From positions 434,001 to 498,000 of the forward strand of contig NZ_FOKE01000004.1 of assembly GCF_900112065.1 (NCBI RefSeq): 64,000 bases of DNA, written 5' to 3'. The notes beneath the pieces are model-generated. The model searched no databases, was not told the origin of the DNA, and saw nothing but the letters and a program-made list of their open reading frames with translations. The translations under genes and the position numbers were made by a program. This document shows, piece by piece, positions 8,104-18,624 of this stretch. Source of the DNA: Cohnella sp. OV330 (GTDB taxonomy: Bacteria; Bacillota; Bacilli; Paenibacillales; Paenibacillaceae). The stretch's first letter is position 1, and each line of letters begins with the position of its first letter.

Positions 8104-9154
8104 TTGGCCGTTCGGGCGGCTTGGCATATCCGAACCGAACCTTGGGCGCGCTTGGCGCATGGATTGCATGCGGATGGATATTCGGCAGGTCGGGCGGGCA
8201 TACCCCCGTCCTGTAGTCGAACAGGTCGAAAAACTCGCTGCCCGCGTTTAACCCGGACTGATACAGGCTTTCGCTTTGCGCTTCCGACAAATGAAAGTCC
8301 GTCGTCCGTACGCCTAGCGTCGGGATCTTGATCGTCCGCACGCGGTTGTTTTTCTCGATATAGCGCTCGTCGTGGGCGCTCAGCATCGTTTCGAACATGG
8401 CATAGAACATCGTGAACGGCCCGCTGATCCGATGCCCTTTCGGATTCGGCCTGCCGACCATTTGGAAGCCGACCACCGGCAGCACGGGACCCTTCGCCTC
8501 GGGCTCCTCGAAAAGCCAAAGCGGAAAGTTGCTGAGCAGTCCGCCGTCGACGACATAGGAGCCGTGCGCGATCAAACTTTTGTCATCACGTTTGGCGCGT
8601 TTGAACGGGCGGTAGGCGGAGGCGCTGCGTACGATGACGGGATCGAAAAAATAAGGGATGCTCACGCTCATGCGGATCGCCTGGGCCACGCCTAGATCGC
8701 GGGGCTCCATTCCATAATCTGCGATGTCGTCGGGCAGTACGAGAATTTTGCCGTTCGTAATATCCGATGCGACGATGCGCAATCGGCCCGGGGGCAAGTC
8801 CCCGAACGTTCGGATTCCGCGAGCCGCCAGCAGCTTTTCGGCCCACGCTTCGAGCGTGTCGCCGCTGTACAGTCCTTTGAATATCAACAGGCGAGCGGCG
8901 GGACCGATCAGCTTCACGTTAAAGATGGGCGCTCGCTTCAAAAAAGCGGAAAAGGGCGTGCCGTCGATGATCATTTTCATCTCCGATGCGCTGTACCCGG
9001 CTGCGATCAACGCCGCCACGATGCTTCCCGCGGAGGTCCCCGCAACCTGGTTGAACCCGTAGCCGTTCAACTCCGCGGCCCGAACCGCGCCGGCGAGCGA
9101 AATGCCCTTCACCCCGCCGCCTTCGAAAACCGCATTGATCATTTTCAGGTGCAT
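8090..9154 (-). CDS. yqhO: Patatin-like phospholipase (YqhO type)
   Basis: A 354-residue patatin-fold hydrolase. The oxyanion-hole motif FEGGGVKGIS opens the protein, the nucleophile elbow is GTSAGS, and the second catalytic residue lies in VDGGLLSNFP. This serine-aspartate dyad acts on acyl esters of lipids in other family members; the substrate here is unknown. The start ATG 9154 is 6 bases after GGAGGT. Position next to mntR matches yqhO in Bacillus subtilis. No signal peptide is seen. Confidence 0.92.
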   Translation of the reverse strand: MHLKMINAVFEGGGVKGISLAGAVRAAELNGYGFNQVAGTSAGSIVAALIAAGYSASEMKMIIDGTPFSAFLKRAPIFNVKLIGPAARLLIFKGLYSGDTLEAWAEKLLAARGIRTFGDLPPGRLRIVASDITNGKILVLPDDIADYGMEPRDLGVAQAIRMSVSIPYFFDPVIVRSASAYRPFKRAKRDDKSLIAHGSYVVDGGLLSNFPLWLFEEPEAKGPVLPVVGFQMVGRPNPKGHRISGPFTMFYAMFETMLSAHDERYIEKNNRVRTIKIPTLGVRTTDFHLSEAQSESLYQSGLNAGSEFFDLFDYRTGVCPPDLPNIHPHAIHAPSAPKVRFGYAKPPERPNKKD

Positions 9155-9240
9155 CAAGCTACCTCCGTCCGCATTAAGCCGGTTACAGCAAGCTTATGCG
9201 GCAGAACTGAGGTACAGACCGATGCGGCTCATCCTCCGAG

Positions 9241-9267
9241 AAAAGCAAAAAGGACGCCTTCGCGTCC
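9241..9267 (-). terminator. Terminator after mntR
   Basis: On the minus strand GGACGC-GAAG-GCGTCC forms a tetraloop hairpin followed by TTTTTGCTTTT, just past the mntR stop. Confidence 0.88.
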
Positions 9268-9274
9268 TCTCTCC

Positions 9275-9697
9275 TTATTCGGTATCCAATTCGGTGCGTA
9301 TGCGCATCAATTCGGCCCGGCGCGCATCGTCCCGATTAAAATATTCGACCAGCGTCTCGATGCAGGTAATGGAATCCCAGCTCAAATGATGCTCGATTCC
9401 TTCCACGTCGCGGTAAATATTCTCATGCTGCACGCCGATCACGTTCAGGAACGATTCGAGCAGATGATGCCGGTCGACGAGCCGCTTTCCGATTTTTTTT
9501 CCTTTGCTCGTGAGGATAAGTCCCCGATACTTCTCGTAAATTAAATATTGATCCTTGTCCAGCTTCTGTATCATCTTGGTCACGGACGAGGGGTGCACTT
9601 CCAGTCCTTCGGCGATGTCGGATACGCGGGCGTATCCCTTCTCGTCGATCAGCCTGTAGATGCGTTCGAGATAATCTTCCATGCTTGGCGTCGGCAC
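9275..9697 (-). CDS. mntR: Manganese-responsive transcriptional regulator MntR
   Basis: A 140-residue DtxR-family repressor that controls manganese uptake and efflux genes. The sequence follows Bacillus subtilis MntR closely: [11 protein letters not shown] carries the ligands Asp8 and Glu11, the winged helix contains [19 protein letters not shown], and [10 protein letters not shown] supplies the Glu/His ligands of the dimerisation domain. The start is GTG 9697, eight bases after AAGGGGA. A sigma-A-type promoter overlaps a short palindrome upstream. The gene is monocistronic, with its own terminator. Confidence 0.97.
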   Translation of the reverse strand: MPTPSMEDYLERIYRLIDEKGYARVSDIAEGLEVHPSSVTKMIQKLDKDQYLIYEKYRGLILTSKGKKIGKRLVDRHHLLESFLNVIGVQHENIYRDVEGIEHHLSWDSITCIETLVEYFNRDDARRAELMRIRTELDTE

Positions 9698-9735
9698 CGA
9701 ACTGTCCCCTTTCCCGACGGTTAATAACTCTTTGT

Positions 9736-9764
9736 ATCATACAACGCTCGACCGGCGAGGGCAA
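9736..9764 (-). promoter_or_regulatory. Promoter of mntR with overlapping palindrome
   Basis: The minus strand reads TTGCCC, 17 bases, then TATGAT. The 13-bp palindrome TTGTAT-C-ATACAA at 9734-9746 covers the -10 element. It does not resemble the known MntR box, so its binding factor is open. Confidence 0.6.
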
Positions 9765-9862
9765 GCCGCCCGCTCCGCCCGCTTGAATCTCATCCAGAAG
9801 TTAACCGGTGTCCGCCGGCCTTGGCCGAAGCATACTACGGATTCAAAGGGGGCGAGTGTTCG

Positions 9863-10930
9863 ATGAGCGTCGGCGTCACCGAAAAACCGCGTAAAGCCGT
9901 CACGACCAAGCCGTTCGTTCCCGAGCTCGTCTACTTCGAGCCCGAAGCGCTGAACTATCCGATGGGCATGCGAATCCGCGATTGGGCGTTGCGCGAAGGC
10001 ATTCCGCACCGGATGACCACTTCGCATAACCGTATCACCAACCTGCCCGGAGAGACCGAGACGGAGCAGTACAAGATCGCGAAAAGAACGCTTGTCGTGG
10101 GCCTCCGCAAGACGCTGAAATTCGATACGTCCAAGCCTTCCGCCGAATATGCCATCCCTCTGGCGACCGGCTGCATGGGCCACTGCCATTATTGCTACCT
10201 GCAAACGACGCTCGGCGCGAAGCCCTATATTCGCGTGTATGTCAATATCGACGAAATTCTGGCTGCCGCCAAAGGCTACATCGACGAGCGCAGTCCCGAA
10301 ATCACCCGCTTCGAGGCGGCTTGTACGTCGGATCCGCTCGGCCTCGAGCATATAACCGGATCGCTGGCAGAAACGATCGCCTTTATGGCGAAGCAGCCGC
10401 TCGGCCGACTGCGGTTCGTATCCAAGTTCCATCACGTCGACTCGCTGCTCGGCATCGCGCACGGCGGTCACACGCGGGTGCGATTCAGCGTCAACGCCGA
10501 CTATGTCATCCGAAGCTTCGAGCCCGCCACGTCCCGGTTCGCGGAACGGATCGAGGCGGCCGGCAAAATCGCAAGAGCGGGCTACCCGCTTGGTTTCATC
10601 ATCGCTCCCATTATCTGGTTCGACGGTTGGGAAGACGGGTACGCGGAGCTGCTAAAGCGCCTGGCTGCAGAACTGCCGCCGGAGGCCGGGCGAGACCTCA
10701 CCTTCGAGCTGATTCAGCACCGCTTTACGAAGACAGCCAAGACCATCATCGAAAAGCGTTATCCGAAAACCAAGCTCGAGATGGACGAAGCGAAACGGAA
10801 AAAGAAATGGGGCCGCTGGGGGCAAAATAAATACGTTTATCCCGACGAGCAGGCCGACGCGCTGCGCATGTTCATAACCGAGCGCATCTTCGAAGCGTTC
10901 CCGACCGCGAAAATCGAATACTTCACCTAA
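9863..10930 (+). CDS. splB: Spore photoproduct lyase
   Basis: A 355-residue radical-SAM enzyme that directly reverses spore photoproduct (a thymine dimer) in germinating spores. Cys104, Cys108 and Cys111 in CMGHCHYC are the Cx3Cx2C ligands of the 4Fe-4S cluster. Cys154 in EAACTSDPLG lies 50 residues later, matching the essential Cys141 of the Bacillus subtilis enzyme. The start ATG 9863 follows AAAGGGGG; a longer frame begins upstream without a site. CATACTA at 9831-9837 fits a sigma-G -10 element, but the -35 is poor. The gene converges on ccdA with no visible terminator between them. Confidence 0.96.
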   Translation: MSVGVTEKPRKAVTTKPFVPELVYFEPEALNYPMGMRIRDWALREGIPHRMTTSHNRITNLPGETETEQYKIAKRTLVVGLRKTLKFDTSKPSAEYAIPLATGCMGHCHYCYLQTTLGAKPYIRVYVNIDEILAAAKGYIDERSPEITRFEAACTSDPLGLEHITGSLAETIAFMAKQPLGRLRFVSKFHHVDSLLGIAHGGHTRVRFSVNADYVIRSFEPATSRFAERIEAAGKIARAGYPLGFIIAPIIWFDGWEDGYAELLKRLAAELPPEAGRDLTFELIQHRFTKTAKTIIEKRYPKTKLEMDEAKRKKKWGRWGQNKYVYPDEQADALRMFITERIFEAFPTAKIEYFT

Positions 10931-10946
10931 GGTCGCGCTAGATGAT

Positions 10947-11657
10947 TTAGAACAAAAGCCAATCCGGCGTGATCCGGTTCAGCCAGATCGTGATCTCGGT
11001 CATTCGGTCCGTAAATAGCAAGATGCCCATCAAAATCATGAGCGCGCCGCCGATTTTCATCAGCTTGTCGGAGTACTTCAAGATCCATCTAGCCGATCCG
11101 ATAAAAAACGCGAGCACGAAAAACGGTACGCCGAAGCCTAAAGAATACGCGGCCGTCATGCTTGCCCACGTGCCTGGCTCGCTGGCGGCCAAAGCCAAAA
11201 TCGCGGTAAGAATCGGCCCTACGCACGGGGACCACCCGGCGGAAAAGCCGATCCCGAAAATAAAGGAGCCGATATAACCGGCGGGGCGCCAGCTCACGTT
11301 CATCTTGCGCTCCTTGAGCAGCAGCTGCGGTTGGAAGACGCCCAGCAAAAACAAGCCCATGAGAACGATGAGGATCGCCGAGATTTGACGGATCAGATCC
11401 TGATATTCCCGGAACGTATAGGCGAACGTGTTGGCCGTGTAACTAAGCGTGAAGAATACGGCCGAGAAACCCAAAATAAAAAAGAACGTATGCGCCATCG
11501 TTTTCGAGCGTATTTCTTTGCTCGTTTCGGATTTCAGGCGGGTCACCGATATTCCGGTTATGTACGACAGATACGACGGATATAACGGAAGGCAGCAGGG
11601 AGAAATAAAAGAAGCGAGTCCCCCCGCAAAAGCGATTCCGATGTTCAGTTGACTCAT
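10947..11657 (-). CDS. ccdA: CcdA-type cytochrome c biogenesis / thiol-disulfide transmembrane protein
   Basis: A 236-residue protein with six predicted membrane helices. The two family cysteine motifs are present: FISPCCLPLYPSYLSY near the start and GFSAGWSPCVGP in helix 4. CcdA carries electrons from cytoplasmic thioredoxin across the membrane for cytochrome c assembly and, in spores, cortex thiol proteins. The start ATG 11657 is preceded by AAGGAGG at 5 bases. It follows the hybrid kinase at 11710, read leftwards, but a terminator lies between them. Confidence 0.93.
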   Translation of the reverse strand: MSQLNIGIAFAGGLASFISPCCLPLYPSYLSYITGISVTRLKSETSKEIRSKTMAHTFFFILGFSAVFFTLSYTANTFAYTFREYQDLIRQISAILIVLMGLFLLGVFQPQLLLKERKMNVSWRPAGYIGSFIFGIGFSAGWSPCVGPILTAILALAASEPGTWASMTAAYSLGFGVPFFVLAFFIGSARWILKYSDKLMKIGGALMILMGILLFTDRMTEITIWLNRITPDWLLF

Positions 11658-11676
11658 AGGTTCCTCCTTACGAATA

Positions 11677-11703
11677 TAAAAGCGGGGCCGGAAAACCGGC
11701 CCC
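11677..11703 (-). terminator. Terminator after the hybrid kinase
   Basis: On the minus strand GGGGCCGG-TTTT-CCGGCCCC is a perfect 8-bp stem followed by GCTTTTAT, six bases after the kinase stop. Confidence 0.85.
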
Positions 11704-11709
11704 AACGCA

Positions 11710-14313
11710 TCAAGCTTCTACCTTCATCTGAGCGACCATGATGGATATGAGCTGCTGAACCTGAACCGGCTTGCTGATATAAGCGTTCGCTCCGGCCTCA
11801 AGGCATTTGTCCCGGTCTTCCTTCATCGCCTTTGCCGTCACCGCGATGATAGGCGTGTTCAGCTGCAGCGTATGCCGAATCTCGCGGATCGCCTGGAATC
11901 CGTCCATGTCCGGCATCATGATGTCCATCAGTATACAGTCGTAATTGTCGCCGCCGCGCAGCCGGTCCATACACTCCAGACCGTCGTGCGCGATCGTGAA
12001 CGTCATCTCGAGCGACTCGAGCACATGCGACAGCGCGAACAAATTGCGTGCGTCGTCGTCGACCAGAAGGACGCTCCGCCCCTTCAACGCCGCGGTACTC
12101 AGCGGCATCTCGGATACGGCGATGGACACCGGATCGGCAACGGACAGCGCCGCGGAGGACGTCGCTAGCTGCTTCGAAGCGACCGCCTCGTCCAGCTCGC
12201 CGATCGAACGCTGCGCCGGCAAATACAACGTAAATTCGCTGCCCTTGCCTTCCTTGCTCTGCACCTCGATCCGGCCGCCGAGCATATTCGCGAGGGAAGC
12301 AGAGATCGTAAGGCCGAGGCCGGTGCCTCCGTACTTGCGGGCGGTACCGCTGTCGGCTTGGGTGAAGGCTTCGAAGATCAAACCGAGCTTTTCGCTCGCG
12401 ATGCCCCTGCCCGTGTCCGTGACGGTGAACGCGATCTCCTGCTGTCCCCACGAATTGTTCGCGTGCACGCCGATCAGGAGATCGACTTTGCCGGCTTCGG
12501 TAAACTTGAACGCGTTGGACAGCAAGTTTTTCAATATCTGCTGCAGTCGGAATCCGTCGGTCTCCAGCCAGGCCGGCGTTGCCGGCGCGATCCGGACCGC
12601 GAAGTCCAGCTTTTTCTTGGCGGCGACTTCCTGGAAATTGCTCTGAATCGTGAGCTGAAGATCCGCCAGGATGATGTTTCCCATCTCGATATCGAGCTTG
12701 CCGGCCTCGACCTTGGACAGGTCGAGAATATCGTTGATCAGGTTCAGCAGATCGTTGCCGGCGCTGTAAATCGTATTGACGTAGCTGATATCGTCCTCGC
12801 TTAGATGGCCGTGCCGGTTCTCGGCCAGCATCTGGGACAGAATCAGCATGCTGTTAAGCGGCGTCCGCAATTCGTGCGACATGTTGGCGAGAAATTCGCT
12901 CTTGAAGTTGGAGCTGCGCTTGAGCTCGTCGTTCATCGTCAGCAGCTCGAGCGACTGGGCGTTAAGCTCTTCGGACTGGACCTGGAGTTCTTCGTTCGCC
13001 GCTTGCGCCTCCGTGTACAGCTGCTCCATCTCCATGCGGCTCTTGACGGATTGGATGGTCACGCCCAGCATGGACGCCAGCTGTTCCAACAGCTCGATAT
13101 CCGCCTTTTTGAAGGGCTTGAACGTGCCGATCTCAAGGACGCCGACGACGACTTTCTCGAAGAGTACCGGCAGCAGGACGATCTGCTTCGGCGCGGATTG
13201 ACCGATACCGGAGTGAATATTCACGTAGCCGTCGGGAATCTGATTGACGACCATCGTGCGAGATCCGGCCGCGCATTGCCCGACCAGTCCTTCGCCAATC
13301 TGAAATTCCTTCCGTCCGAAGTTCTCGAAGGCGTCCGCGTAAGAGGCGTTTTTGGCCAGCTGGTTCGCCTGGTCGCGGACGTACAAGACGCCGTAGGGGA
13401 TATCGAATACGCGGACCATCTGATTCATGAACAGGCGTCCGACGGCATCGATGTCGTTCTGCTCCTGCAGCAGCGTAGCGATCTCCGCAATCTGGTCTTT
13501 GCGAAGGTTTTGCCGCTCGATCGAATCCAGCAGGGCGTTGGTCGAGTCCCCGAGCTCCATCATCTCGTCTCTCGTGTTGATCTCGATCCGCTTGTCCAGG
13601 TTGCCGTCCTGCGAAGCGATCTGGCGGATCGTCGTGCTGACCTTGCGGATCGTCTTGATGACGGTACCGGAGATGAACCAGGCGATGGCGATCGCGATGA
13701 TCGCTACGAACAACCAAAGTAGATATAGGAAAAAGATTAGGGATGCGTTACTCTCCTTCAGATCCGTCACCCGTTGGTTGGTCAGACTCATCTCCGTATC
13801 CTTAATGTTTAGCAGCTGCTGCCGGAGCGCGTCTGTCTTGGACTTGCCGGTTTTCTCCCTAAAAAAACGGTCGAGGCTTTCCGTATCCCCGCCTCGCTTG
13901 AAACCGATCGCGTTTTCGCTCGCCGTGTCCGTCCATTCGCGGATGTTCGTCTTGATGCTATCCAGATTCCGCAGCTGCGCTTGGTTATCGATGACAAGCG
14001 CGGACAACGCATTGACGTCGGATTCCCATCTGGACTTGCCGGTATTGTAGGGTTCAAGGTAGTCTTCGTCTCCGCTGATGACGTACCCTCTCATCCCCGT
14101 CTCCATATCGAGCAAGTCCTTTTGAATCTGGTCGACCGTCTCGTGCACCTGAATGTCGTGCGTGCTGATGAATTCCACTTCGTTTTGCAAGGACGCGATC
14201 CGTACGGTCAAAGCGACGATCGCGATGCCCAAAAAGACCATTACGATCACGTTGCCCAACAGAATCTTGGTCCGAATGGATATTTTTCTCCTTCGCTCCG
14301 GGACGCTGTACAC
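11710..14313 (-). CDS. Hybrid sensor histidine kinase (CHASE3-HAMP-GAF-HisKA-HATPase-receiver)
   Basis: An 867-residue membrane kinase. The order is: helix at ~15-40, extracytoplasmic CHASE3-like helical domain (~40-185, with MRGYVISGDEDYLEPY), second helix ~192-215, HAMP, GAF domain ~280-420 (YGVLYVRD, GEGLVGQCAAG), coiled linker, HisKA with ANMSHELRTPLN (phospho-His near 478), and HATPase with NLLSNAFKFTE and YGGTGLGL. A C-terminal receiver carries LLVDDD and the acceptor Asp in LMDIMMPDMDG (near 795). The start is GTG 14313 after GAGGAGG. No separate response regulator lies beside it, so the output partner is unknown. Its ligand cannot be inferred. Confidence 0.92.
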   Translation of the reverse strand: MYSVPERRRKISIRTKILLGNVIVMVFLGIAIVALTVRIASLQNEVEFISTHDIQVHETVDQIQKDLLDMETGMRGYVISGDEDYLEPYNTGKSRWESDVNALSALVIDNQAQLRNLDSIKTNIREWTDTASENAIGFKRGGDTESLDRFFREKTGKSKTDALRQQLLNIKDTEMSLTNQRVTDLKESNASLIFFLYLLWLFVAIIAIAIAWFISGTVIKTIRKVSTTIRQIASQDGNLDKRIEINTRDEMMELGDSTNALLDSIERQNLRKDQIAEIATLLQEQNDIDAVGRLFMNQMVRVFDIPYGVLYVRDQANQLAKNASYADAFENFGRKEFQIGEGLVGQCAAGSRTMVVNQIPDGYVNIHSGIGQSAPKQIVLLPVLFEKVVVGVLEIGTFKPFKKADIELLEQLASMLGVTIQSVKSRMEMEQLYTEAQAANEELQVQSEELNAQSLELLTMNDELKRSSNFKSEFLANMSHELRTPLNSMLILSQMLAENRHGHLSEDDISYVNTIYSAGNDLLNLINDILDLSKVEAGKLDIEMGNIILADLQLTIQSNFQEVAAKKKLDFAVRIAPATPAWLETDGFRLQQILKNLLSNAFKFTEAGKVDLLIGVHANNSWGQQEIAFTVTDTGRGIASEKLGLIFEAFTQADSGTARKYGGTGLGLTISASLANMLGGRIEVQSKEGKGSEFTLYLPAQRSIGELDEAVASKQLATSSAALSVADPVSIAVSEMPLSTAALKGRSVLLVDDDARNLFALSHVLESLEMTFTIAHDGLECMDRLRGGDNYDCILMDIMMPDMDGFQAIREIRHTLQLNTPIIAVTAKAMKEDRDKCLEAGANAYISKPVQVQQLISIMVAQMKVEA

Positions 14314-14383
14314 GAATTGCTCCTCCTCGATGCCGTTACTCTATTAGTACTATCATACCTGAAAATAACGATCAATTAAAATG

Positions 14384-14416
14384 AAAAACCTGCGAATACA
14401 GAGATTCGCAGGTTTT
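14384..14416. terminator. Terminator between metG and the hybrid kinase
   Basis: AACCTGCGAAT and ATTCGCAGGTT form an 11-bp stem with a 6-base loop and A/T flanks on both sides. It ends metG leftwards and may act in both directions. Confidence 0.88.
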
Positions 14417-14426
14417 ATATCCGATA

Positions 14427-16463
<2,037 letters not shown>

Positions 16464-16496
16464 CTATAGGGGATATGGCGCAGACATCGGGCCGAA

Positions 16497-16801
16497 AACG
16501 CAAAAAGACTCCCGTCCGTCATGGGACGAGAGTCTGCGCTCACGTGGTACCACCCAAATTCCCTCCGCCGCATGCGCGCACGAAGGCTCATTCGCGCCGG
16601 TCGCCATCGACCGGCAGCTCCGTTAACGCCGGAACGCGTCGTACTCTCATCGCAGGACCGCGGCGGCGGCTGCGCTCGGGCACGAATCCTCCAGGACCAT
16701 CTTCCAAAGTCGATCTATGCCGGCTCGCAGCGTCCCCGGCTCTCTGAGATAGATCGTTGCCTTGTACTCATCGCTTCATCGGATCGGTATACGGTTGTAT
16801 T
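16497..16801 (-). promoter_or_regulatory. T-box leader of metG
   Basis: The leader holds the T-box sequence GGGTGGTACCACG (minus strand, 16543-16555), whose bases pair with the free CCA end of uncharged tRNA. It is followed by the competing terminator stem GACTC..CGTCC / GGACG..GAGTC and TTTTT at 16502-16534. Upstream sequence supports a long stem I. An ATG triplet followed by G at 16698-16700 is the likely methionine specifier, but its loop has not been folded. Uncharged tRNA-Met should favour read-through into metG. The leader is about 300 bases long, as is usual. Confidence 0.9.
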
Positions 16802-16807
16802 GGCCAA

Positions 16808-16837
16808 AATATAACGCAGCGCGAGGGCCGATGTCAA
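16808..16837 (-). promoter_or_regulatory. Sigma-A promoter of the metG T-box transcript
   Basis: The minus strand reads TTGACA, 18 bases, then TATATT. This is a near-consensus vegetative promoter whose start point would fall near 16801, just before the T-box leader. Confidence 0.82.
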
Positions 16838-17094
16838 GCGGACGGCCGCCCTACATCGCTTTTCCCCTTAGGCGGAGGAACCGGATCGAAGCCGCCGGGG
16901 TGAAAAGGGTGGCATTTGCAGATGCGTACCGCGGCCAAGCCCGCGCCCTTGATCGGTCCGTGCACTTCGATCGCCTCCAGCGCATAGGCGGAGCAGGTCG
17001 GAGCGAAACGGCAGGTCGGCGGCTTGAGCGGCGAGATGAACCGGCGGTAGAACAGGATGGGCAGCCGCATCGCCGCCACGATTGTCTCCCTCAT
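16834..17094 (-). CDS. yidD: Membrane protein insertion efficiency factor YidD
   Basis: An 86-residue protein of the YidD family, which aids insertion of membrane proteins by YidC. The family core runs [20 protein letters not shown], with three conserved cysteines counting [10 protein letters not shown] further on. The start ATG 17094 lies 9 bases after AAGGGGG; in-frame codons upstream lack a site. The stop overlaps the metG promoter's -35 element, so the gene and the metG leader are tightly packed. Confidence 0.95.
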   Translation of the reverse strand: MRETIVAAMRLPILFYRRFISPLKPPTCRFAPTCSAYALEAIEVHGPIKGAGLAAVRICKCHPFHPGGFDPVPPPKGKSDVGRPSA

Positions 17095-17167
17095 CCCGTA
17101 ACGCCCCCTTGCGCCCTTTGTCCTCATGATGCAGGAAGCCCCCGACGAAGTCAAATCGGCGAACGGA

Positions 17168-17401
17168 TCAAGCGAACCACTCGTTTACGATAAAAATAAA
17201 CGCGGCGAGCGAGACGGCCGAGCCGATCAGATAGCCCCAGCCTTGTCCCTTTTTGCCCTGAAAAAAACGGAGTATGCCCATGCTGAGCAATCCTCCGACC
17301 AACAAAATAAAAATAACGCCAACGATAAACAGACCCGCGGACACTTCAGATACGTCGACCAGTTCCAAAAAAGCTTCCTCCCCATTCTCTGATGCATTCA
17401 C
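17168..17401 (-). CDS. Small two-helix membrane protein, unknown
   Basis: A 77-residue protein with two predicted membrane segments (about 22-46 and 54-73) joined by a short basic loop, [12 protein letters not shown]. The N-terminus is acidic. It reads in the same direction as yidD, which follows 73 bases later. I do not recognise a named family. The hydrophobic pattern and consistent codon use support a real gene. Confidence 0.6.
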   Translation of the reverse strand: MNASENGEEAFLELVDVSEVSAGLFIVGVIFILLVGGLLSMGILRFFQGKKGQGWGYLIGSAVSLAAFIFIVNEWFA

Positions 17402-17474
17402 GCGCCTAGCATGCGCGAATGCCGCTGTAAAGCATTATATCGAATCCGGGCATGATTGAACATCGTTACCCGTG

Positions 17475-17960
17475 CTATTCGCCGATAAAAAGCTCAACCT
17501 CGCCTTGTCTCGGCGGCTTTCGCCGGAATACGACGACCCATCTCCCGTTTTTCCAGGCGACCCTCCCCGTCTTCGGCAAAACGAGACTGGGCAGCTTCAG
17601 CGACGCGGTTGCGTCGCCGGGCAGACCGGACACGCGCAGCCTGTCGGCCGTCGCGTACAGACGGACGGCGCTCCTGTCCGTGCCCGGCGGCGGCTTGATC
17701 GTGGCGACGACGCGTTTTTTCTCTTTTCGCGCCTCCATTTGCGGACTCGCGGTGACGATGGCTTCGGGCCGTGCGCCCGCGACGGCCCCCGTCTTTTCCA
17801 GAGACTTGCCGAACCCGAGCTTCCGTATATAATCGTCGAGCCACGATTCGTCTTCGTGCCCCCATTGTTTGATCAAATCCCACGGCAGGTCCTTGCCGAT
17901 CAGCCGGCGGATCTCGCTCCAATCCGGCAGCGGTCCTTCGTCGAAAAACGCCATCATTCC
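17475..17960 (-). CDS. Hsp20/alpha-crystallin-like protein beside gerP
   Basis: A 161-residue protein. Residues ~80-161 resemble an alpha-crystallin domain: strands VVATIKPPPG, VRLYATADRLRVSG, a LPSLVL stretch and WKNGRWVVVFRRK. Residues 1-60 form a helical, acidic region (WSEIRRLIGKDLPWDLIKQW) that is unlike usual Hsp20 N-termini. The start ATG 17960 follows GGGAGGGCGG; in-frame codons upstream lack a site. It diverges from gerPA with facing sigma-K-like promoters. That suggests expression late in the mother cell and a coat-associated role. The Hsp20 call is by pattern only. Confidence 0.65.
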   Translation of the reverse strand, partial: GMMAFFDEGPLPDWSEIRRLIGKDLPWDLIKQWGHEDESWLDDYIRKLGFGKSLEKTGAVAGARPEAIVTASPQMEARKEKKRVVATIKPPPGTDRSAVRLYATADRLRVSGLPGDATASLKLPSLVLPKTGRVAWKNGRWVVVFRRKPPRQGEVELFIGE

Positions 17961-18035
17961 CGCCCTCCCTCGCAGGCAAAACGTCGCTGCGCCGCTTGCT
18001 CGCGGCGCGTCGTCCCGCCGGTTCCGAACCCTCAT

Positions 18036-18063
18036 CAGCTTATGCGGGCCTGGGCGAGGAAGT
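18036..18063 (-). promoter_or_regulatory. Candidate sigma-K promoter of the Hsp20-like gene
   Basis: On the minus strand AC is followed by 17 bases and CATAAGCTG, eight of nine positions of the sigma-K -10 CATAnnnTA. The start point would lie about 65-70 bases before the ATG. Confidence 0.45.
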
Positions 18064-18084
18064 GCGGAAAGCCGGAATTCGGGA

Positions 18085-18112
18085 ACATCTGGGCTCCTGC
18101 CTTCATACATTA
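18085..18112 (+). promoter_or_regulatory. Sigma-K promoter of the gerP operon
   Basis: AC at 18085 is followed by 17 bases and CATACATTA, a full match to CATAnnnTA. It sits about 33 bases before the gerPA ATG. The gerP operon of Bacillus subtilis is transcribed by sigma-K in the mother cell, which agrees. Confidence 0.75.
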
Positions 18113-18145
18113 AGACATGACCATTCAAAAGGGAGTCGTTGCCGC

Positions 18146-18370
18146 ATGCCCAGCATCGTAGGAGCTGTCAAAATCATCAGCATCGGCTCCAGCGGCGTCG
18201 TCCAATTCGGGGACTGCCTCCAAGTTTCTCCCTCCAGCACGACCAAAACTTTCGCGGGAGCAGGTTCCTTCGTTACCGGCGACTTGCCTAGAACCAACTC
18301 GATAAGCTCGACGAATACGAACGATCCTGACGTAGTCGATTCGAATTCAGCGGGAGGCGCCGTCGTCTGA
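18146..18370 (+). CDS. gerPA: Spore germination protein GerPA
   Basis: A 74-residue protein starting MPSIVGAVKI, with VQFGDCLQVSPSS and a Ser/Asn-rich tail containing NDPDVVD. GerPA and GerPF share this pattern; position at the head of the operon favours GerPA. GerP proteins sit in the spore coat and allow germinants to reach the inner-membrane receptors. The ribosome site is AAAGGGAG. The stop overlaps the start of gerPB (TGATG). Confidence 0.9.
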   Translation: MPSIVGAVKIISIGSSGVVQFGDCLQVSPSSTTKTFAGAGSFVTGDLPRTNSISSTNTNDPDVVDSNSAGGAVV

Positions 18371-18588
18371 TGGCATGGACGATCTATCAACAAATCTCGA
18401 TCGGCCAGCTGCGCGTGGATGCCGTCTCCAACTCTTCCGTCCTTCAGATCGGCAGCGCCGGAAGCATTCGGTCGCTCTCCCAGTTATATAATTCGGGAGG
18501 GTTCACCGAACCGGCCGCGCAACTGAGCGAGAGCCAGCCCAACGCGTCGCAGCCGCTATTTCTCGCGCCGTTGCCCAACCCAAGCTAG
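18370..18588 (+). CDS. gerPB: Spore germination protein GerPB
   Basis: A 72-residue protein with the family core LRVDAVSNSSVLQIGSAGSI and a YNSGGFTEPA stretch. It is translationally coupled to gerPA by a one-base overlap. It is a coat-associated factor for germinant access, as for the other GerP proteins. Confidence 0.92.
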   Translation: MAWTIYQQISIGQLRVDAVSNSSVLQIGSAGSIRSLSQLYNSGGFTEPAAQLSESQPNASQPLFLAPLPNPS

Positions 18589-18624
18589 CGAGTTACGCAT
18601 TTTACCGGCAGGAGGCGTATCGCA

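Noticed and set aside
9821-9862. Longer N-terminus for spore photoproduct lyase
   Set aside because: The extra 14 codons have no ribosome site, while ATG 9863 has a good one and fits the family length.
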